From an uncultured Anaerosacchariphilus sp. (GTDB lineage Bacteria > Bacillota > Clostridia > Lachnospirales > Lachnospiraceae): a stretch of DNA of 10,385 nucleotides. The stretch spans positions 1-10,385 of the forward strand of contig CAKRTY010000034.1 in assembly GCA_934402125.1 (NCBI GenBank), in the 5' to 3' direction. Both the position numbers and the translations under genes were made by a program. Positions 7,578-10,385 of the stretch are shown here, one piece after another (position 1 is the stretch's first letter; every line of letters starts with the position of its first letter). The notes below the pieces were generated by a model. The model ran no database searches. It was given only the letters and a program-made list of their open reading frames with translations, and had not been told where the DNA came from.

Positions 7578-8984
7578 ATGGATTACAGAAAGACAGCGGA
7601 AGCGATCTATGAGAAAGCGGGAAAAAGAGAGAACCTGGTATCGGTGGCGCATTGCTCCACAAGACTTCGTCTGGTACTGGCCGACGACGGGAAATGCGAC
7701 GTTAAGGCGGTAGAGAACATCGATGGCGTCAAGGGCGTGTTCAGCGCAGCAGGACAGCTTCAGATTATTTTGGGAACAGGCGTGGTTAATAAGGTTTACG
7801 ATGAGTTTCTGACCATTTCCGGCATGAGCGGCGTCAGCAAGGACGAGGCGAAGGAGGCCGCGGCCCAGAAGCAACTCTTTTATAAAAGAGCCATTAAAAC
7901 CCTGGGCGATATTTTTGTGCCGATTATTCCTGCCATTGTAGCCAGTGGATTCCTGATGGGAATCATGGAAGCGTTGAATTTTATGGTAAATAATGGCTTC
8001 CTGAATCTGGACACCTCAGGCTCCCTGTTTGTGCTGGCGAATTTATTTGCCAACACGGCATACACCTTCCTGCCCATTCTGATTGCGTACAGCGCGGCTA
8101 AGGTATTCGGCGGCAATCCCTATCTGGGAGCGGTTATCGGTATGATGATGATTCATCCGAATCTGCAGAATGCCTGGACGGTGGCGACCGAGGGCGTGAA
8201 ACAGACTCTTCCGGTCTGGTTTGGCCTTTACAGAGTAGATCTGGTGGGCTATCAGGGACATGTCATTCCGGTTATCATTGCGGTATTTGTCATGTGCCAG
8301 ATTGAAAAGCGTCTGCACAAGGTTGTTCCGGCCATGTTTGACCTGTTCGTGACGCCGCTGGTCAGCGTCTTTGTCACAGGCTACCTGACCTTTTCCATCA
8401 TCGGTCCTATCTTTGTAACCGTGGAAAACGGTATCCTGAATGGGGTGCAGCAGCTTCTGACCCTGCCCTTCGGTATCGGCAGCTTTATCATGGGCGGCCT
8501 TTATTCCACTACGGTAGTGGCGGGTGTCCATCATATGTATACACTGATTGATGTGGGTCAGCTTGGCCTTTATGGAAAAACCTACTGGCTTCCGCTGGCG
8601 TCCGCGGCGAATATTGCCCAGGGCGCGGCAGCTCTGGCGGTAGCGCTGAAAACCAGAAATCAGAAGACGAAATCCATGGCAGTTCCCTCCGCCATGTCCT
8701 GCTTCATGGGAATCACCGAGCCGGCTATCTTCGGCGTAAACCTGCGGTTCTTCAAGCCCTTTATCTGTGGAGCGGCAGGCGGCGCCTGCGGAGCCCTCTA
8801 TGCTTCCATCGTGGGTATGGGCGCAACCGGAACCGGCGTCACCGGTATCTTCGGCCTGCTGCTCTGCCTGAATGATCCGCTGAATTATATTATAATGTTC
8901 CTTATCTCCGCAGGCTCAGCCTTTGCGCTGACCTGGGTGTTCGGGTACAAAGATCCGGTGGAGACCGGGAGAGAAGCTGTTTGA
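7578..8984 (+). CDS. scrA: PTS system EIIBC, sucrose type
   Basis: This 468-residue integral membrane permease of the phosphotransferase system imports its sugar with phosphorylation, here probably sucrose to sucrose-6-phosphate. The N-terminal EIIB domain (1-about 85) has the phosphorylated cysteine in AHCSTRLRLVL (Cys26), then VKGVFSAAGQLQIILGTGVVNKVY (51-74). The EIIC domain (about 105-460) has some ten hydrophobic segments, beginning DIFVPIIPAIVASGFLMG. It carries GGLYS and HH in the substrate region (306-319) and the conserved GITEPAIFGVNLRF (378-391). The layout and motifs match enterobacterial ScrA as I remember it. No EIIA domain is fused, so an EIIA from elsewhere, such as a glucose-type EIIA, must donate phosphate. 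AGGAGG (7567-7572) lies 5 bases before the ATG. No clear terminator follows the stop. Confidence 0.92.
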   Translation: MDYRKTAEAIYEKAGKRENLVSVAHCSTRLRLVLADDGKCDVKAVENIDGVKGVFSAAGQLQIILGTGVVNKVYDEFLTISGMSGVSKDEAKEAAAQKQLFYKRAIKTLGDIFVPIIPAIVASGFLMGIMEALNFMVNNGFLNLDTSGSLFVLANLFANTAYTFLPILIAYSAAKVFGGNPYLGAVIGMMMIHPNLQNAWTVATEGVKQTLPVWFGLYRVDLVGYQGHVIPVIIAVFVMCQIEKRLHKVVPAMFDLFVTPLVSVFVTGYLTFSIIGPIFVTVENGILNGVQQLLTLPFGIGSFIMGGLYSTTVVAGVHHMYTLIDVGQLGLYGKTYWLPLASAANIAQGAAALAVALKTRNQKTKSMAVPSAMSCFMGITEPAIFGVNLRFFKPFICGAAGGACGALYASIVGMGATGTGVTGIFGLLLCLNDPLNYIIMFLISAGSAFALTWVFGYKDPVETGREAV

Positions 8985-9021
8985 GACCTGCGGGAACTAA
9001 ATAGATTTATTTGGAAATTCC

Positions 9022-9050
9022 TTGTCAAAACTGTTGCATTATAGTATTAT
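9022..9050 (+). promoter_or_regulatory. Promoter of the coiled-coil gene
   Basis: TTGTCA (9022-9027) and TATTAT (9045-9050) are separated by exactly 17 bases. The promoter lies 56 bases before the ATG at 9106. The direct repeat TATGAC (9048-9053 and 9056-9061) overlaps and follows the -10 box; its meaning is unknown. Confidence 0.7.
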
Positions 9051-9105
9051 GACTTTATGACATTGCATATTCTGGAAATGGCGCTGTCTCGGAAAAGGAG
9101 AATTT

Positions 9106-9528
9106 ATGGCGTTGACAAAAGAAGATGCAGTTATGATATCCCAACTGTTCAGCGAGCAATTGGAAAAGCATTTGGCCCCTATCCATGAGCAGCTACAGGG
9201 TATTCATATGCGCTTGGACAGACTGGAAGAGCGCATGACAGCAATGGAAGAGCGCATGACAGCAATGGAAGGCCGTATGACAGTAATGGAAGGTCGCATG
9301 ACAGCTGTAGAAGACCGCATGACTATCAACGAGGGACATATGCTGAAAGTAGAACTCCTGCTGGAGAACGATATGCTGCCGAGACTTCAGAATATCGAAG
9401 CCTGTTATACCTCTACATATCGGAGGTATCAGTTTCGGACCGAACAGATCGACACCATGCAGGAAGACGTAAATGTTTTAAAAAAAGTAGTTCAGGAGCA
9501 CAGCGAGATGTTATTGAGACTGGCCTGA
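9106..9528 (+). CDS. Coiled-coil protein of unknown function with heptad repeats
   Basis: This 140-residue hypothetical protein has no signal peptide or membrane segment. After an N-terminal helix (MALTKEDAVMISQLFSEQL), residues 36-77 are six seven-residue repeats of the form R-[ML]-T-A-M-E-[EGD]. Met/Leu fall at heptad a and d and Arg/Glu at flanking positions, which should give a regular coiled coil. The C-terminal part (about 80-140) contains LLENDMLPRLQNIEACYTST and a second helical segment ending LKKVVQEHSEMLLRLA. I recall this pattern (LENDxLPRLQNIExCYTSTYxRY) in uncharacterised Clostridia proteins. AAGGAG (9095-9100) lies 5 bases before the ATG, and a promoter precedes it. The function is not known; an oligomerising adaptor or structural role would be a guess from the coiled coil alone. 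Confidence 0.85.
   Translation: MALTKEDAVMISQLFSEQLEKHLAPIHEQLQGIHMRLDRLEERMTAMEERMTAMEGRMTVMEGRMTAVEDRMTINEGHMLKVELLLENDMLPRLQNIEACYTSTYRRYQFRTEQIDTMQEDVNVLKKVVQEHSEMLLRLA
9211..9336 (+). repeat. Six in-frame 21-bp tandem repeats encoding heptads
   Basis: Units start at 9211, 9232, 9253, 9274, 9295 and 9316, each beginning CGC or CGT and coding for seven residues. The units at 9232 and 9253 differ at only two bases; the outer units are more diverged (RLDRLEE first, RMTINEG last). Because each unit is one heptad, gain or loss of a unit keeps both the reading frame and the coiled-coil register. Confidence 0.9.
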
Positions 9529-9538
9529 ATGCAGAATC

Positions 9539-9557
9539 GTGCAATGTCTGATTGCAC
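9539..9557. other. Small hairpin between convergent genes
   Basis: GTGCAAT (9539-9545) pairs with ATTGCAC (9551-9557) across a 5-base loop, directly after the coiled-coil gene. It is followed by AAAAGAG on the + strand rather than a T-tract, so it is not a standard terminator for that gene. It may stabilise the 3' end or act as a weak terminator. Confidence 0.5.
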
Positions 9558-9594
9558 AAAAGAGAAAAACGCCGCAGGCTTTGCCTACGGCGTT
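9557..9594 (-). terminator. Rho-independent terminator of the 78-residue gene
   Basis: AACGCCG (9568-9574) pairs with CGGCGTT (9588-9594), extended by AGGC/GCCT (9576-9579 with 9583-9586) after one mismatch, with a TTT loop. Read on the - strand the stem is followed by TTTTTCTCTTTT (from the A-rich bases 9558-9569). This fits termination of the - strand gene ending at 9601. On the + strand no T-run follows, so it serves the coiled-coil gene poorly. Confidence 0.85.
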
Positions 9595-9600
9595 CATACG

Positions 9601-9837
9601 TTACCGGTTCTGTCCGGCCAGCTCTTTCAGCTCCTGGAAGAGCTCCAGATCCTCTCTGCTGATTTTCAGATTGGAACAGAAGGTTCTGCCGTCCGGCTCC
9701 GTAACCTTGAATTCCAGAATCGTCCCTTCGTGAATCCCGTTTTGCATGACAGAATTCAGAAAAAGCGGAAACTTCGGGTGCGCGGCCTGGAAACGGTCCC
9801 AGGCGGATTTCATTTTCAAAAGCTGCATTGGATTCAT
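9601..9837 (-). CDS. Small conserved-looking protein of unknown function (78 aa)
   Basis: This 78-residue soluble protein begins MNPMQLLKMKSAWDRFQAAHPKFPLFL and ends DLELFQELKELAGQNR. The N-terminal helix and the HPKFPLFLNSV segment are followed by a beta-rich middle (GTILEFKVTEPDGRTFCSNLKIS) and a C-terminal helix. I recall similar short proteins in Lachnospiraceae, without an assigned function. It is a real gene by layout: AGGGAG lies 8 bases before the start codon on the - strand, a terminator hairpin with T-tract starts directly after its stop, and a candidate promoter lies upstream. It converges on the coiled-coil gene and diverges from the NifU-like gene. The overlapping + strand frame 9529-9855 lacks such signals and is rejected. 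Confidence 0.8.
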   Translation of the reverse strand: MNPMQLLKMKSAWDRFQAAHPKFPLFLNSVMQNGIHEGTILEFKVTEPDGRTFCSNLKISREDLELFQELKELAGQNR

Positions 9838-9869
9838 AGATCATTCTCCCTGTAAAAGTATGATATCTC

Positions 9870-9898
9870 ATTGTAGTATAAAAAGGAAAAAGAAACAA
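9870..9898 (-). promoter_or_regulatory. Candidate promoter of the 78-residue gene
   Basis: On the - strand TTGTTT (9893-9898) and TACAAT (9870-9875) are 17 bases apart. The -10 box is good and the -35 box matches only in TTG, so support is moderate. An alternative -10, TATACT, overlaps it. Confidence 0.4.
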
Positions 9899-9995
9899 GT
9901 CTTGAACAGTGCTCGTTATTTTTTTCACGGATCACAGACTTTTTACAAAAAAAGACTGGACGAATTCACCATTATGTGCGAAAATATAACCAAAT

Positions 9996-10026
9996 GCGAC
10001 AAGTCAGGACATGAGTCCCGCGTCGC
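9996..10026 (+). other. Nested hairpin in the leader of the NifU-like gene
   Basis: The outer stem GCGAC (9996-10000) pairs with GTCGC (10022-10026), and the inner stem GGAC (10007-10010) pairs with GTCC (10015-10018) around an ATGA loop, with an asymmetric internal loop (6 and 3 bases). It ends 15 bases before the AAAGGAG ribosome site. It matches no riboswitch I recognise. The rest of 9838-10055 holds T- and A-rich tracts and no confident + strand promoter (TATAAC at 9985-9990 is only a possible -10). Confidence 0.4.
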
Positions 10027-10055
10027 TATTAATCCATTCTGAAAGGAGTTTTAAA

Positions 10056-10385
10056 ATGATTTATTCACATGAAGTCGAGATGATGTGTCCGGTAGCACAG
10101 GGCGTACACCATGGCGCCGCTCCGATTCCGGAAGAAGCAAAATGGGTACAGGCGAAGGAAGTTAAAGATATTTCCGGCTTTACACACGGCATTGGCTGGT
10201 GTGCACCGCAGCAGGGAGCATGTAAGCTGACCCTGAACGTTAAGGAAGGCATCATCCAGGAGGCTCTGGTTGAGACTATCGGATGTTCCGGTATGACTCA
10301 TTCCGCAGCGATGGCGTCTGAGATCCTGCCGGGTCTGACTGTACTGGAGGCTCTGAACACAGACCTTGTATGTGATGCTATCAAT
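10056..10385 (+). CDS. NifU/IscU-like cysteine protein, 'GGGtGRT' family (3' truncated)
   Basis: The frame is open from the ATG at 10056 to the window end (110 codons seen), with AAAGGAG (10042-10048) 7 bases upstream. The visible part begins MIYSHEVEMMCPVAQGVHHG and then carries FTHGIGWCAPQQGACKLTLNV, ETIGCSGMTHSAAMASEIL, and LPGLTVLEALNTDLVCDAIN. The GCSGMTHSAAMASEILPG pattern resembles the Fe-S scaffold (IscU/NifU N-terminal) motif around its second cysteine, and Cys residues at 11, 49, 56 and 76 in the visible part could bind metal. I recall this N-terminus from proteins that databases name 'GGGtGRT protein', common in Lachnospiraceae and other Clostridia and with unknown function; the naming motif would lie outside the window. 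An Fe-S cluster or redox role is inference from the NifU similarity. Confidence 0.82.
   Translation, partial: MIYSHEVEMMCPVAQGVHHGAAPIPEEAKWVQAKEVKDISGFTHGIGWCAPQQGACKLTLNVKEGIIQEALVETIGCSGMTHSAAMASEILPGLTVLEALNTDLVCDAIN

Noticed and set aside
8985..9021. Terminator after the PTS gene
   Set aside because: Only a weak AT-rich symmetry (AAATA/TATTT) and a short GGAAATTCC palindrome are present, with no GC-rich stem followed by a T-tract.
9211..9336. Possible CRISPR array or non-coding repeat
   Set aside because: The 21-bp units are directly adjacent without spacers and lie in frame in a coiled-coil gene, so they are coding tandem repeats.
9529..9855. + strand open frame (108 codons) just after the coiled-coil gene
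   Set aside because: It is antisense to the 78-residue gene, has no ribosome site, and spans the hairpins.
9413..9928. - strand open frame (171 codons) overlapping the convergent gene end
   Set aside because: It runs through the terminator hairpin and overlaps the 78-residue gene in another frame; the latter has the ribosome site and terminator.
9746..10042. + strand open frame (98 codons) in the divergent region
   Set aside because: It covers the promoter and leader region and has no ribosome site or recognisable motif.

Overview
The window looks like chromosomal DNA of a low-to-mid GC Gram-positive anaerobe, most likely a Clostridia member of the Lachnospiraceae type. This rests on the dnaG-rpoD-trmK-nif3 gene order, strong AGGAGG-type ribosome binding sites, a TGS-domain nucleoside kinase, and the start of a NifU-like 'GGGtGRT' family gene. 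The organism assignment is inference. No phage, transposon, CRISPR, rRNA or tRNA sequence is visible.

Region 1 (1-4990) is a housekeeping operon on the + strand. It holds the C-terminal end of DNA primase (dnaG, cut by the window edge), the primary sigma factor (rpoD/sigA), tRNA adenine-22 N1-methyltransferase (trmK), a NIF3/YqfO-family metal protein, and a 553-residue kinase that fuses TGS and SAD-like domains to a uridine-kinase-like P-loop domain. Spacings are short and no terminator is seen until a strong hairpin right after the kinase (4942-4990).

Region 2 (4991-8984) is a self-contained sucrose (beta-fructoside) uptake operon. It has a sigma-A type promoter, a perfect 22-bp palindromic operator at the expected transcription start, a LacI-family repressor (scrR-like), a GH32 sucrose-6-phosphate hydrolase (scrB/sacA-like) and a PTS EIIBC permease (scrA-like). 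The likely scheme is that EIIBC imports and phosphorylates sucrose, GH32 splits sucrose-6-phosphate into glucose-6-phosphate and fructose, and the repressor controls its own operon. EIIA and fructokinase are absent here and must be supplied from elsewhere.

Region 3 (8985-9837) holds two small genes of unknown function that converge. One is a + strand 140-residue coiled-coil protein with in-frame 21-bp tandem repeats and its own promoter. The other is a - strand 78-residue protein with its own RBS and terminator.

Region 4 (9838-10385) is a roughly 200-bp divergent intergenic region with a nested hairpin, followed by the first 110 codons of a NifU/IscU-like cysteine-containing protein that runs off the window.

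Most of the window is ordinary. The parts that deserve a second look are the repeat-bearing coiled-coil gene, the NifU-like gene with its leader, the domain fusion in the kinase, and the clean single operator of the sucrose operon.
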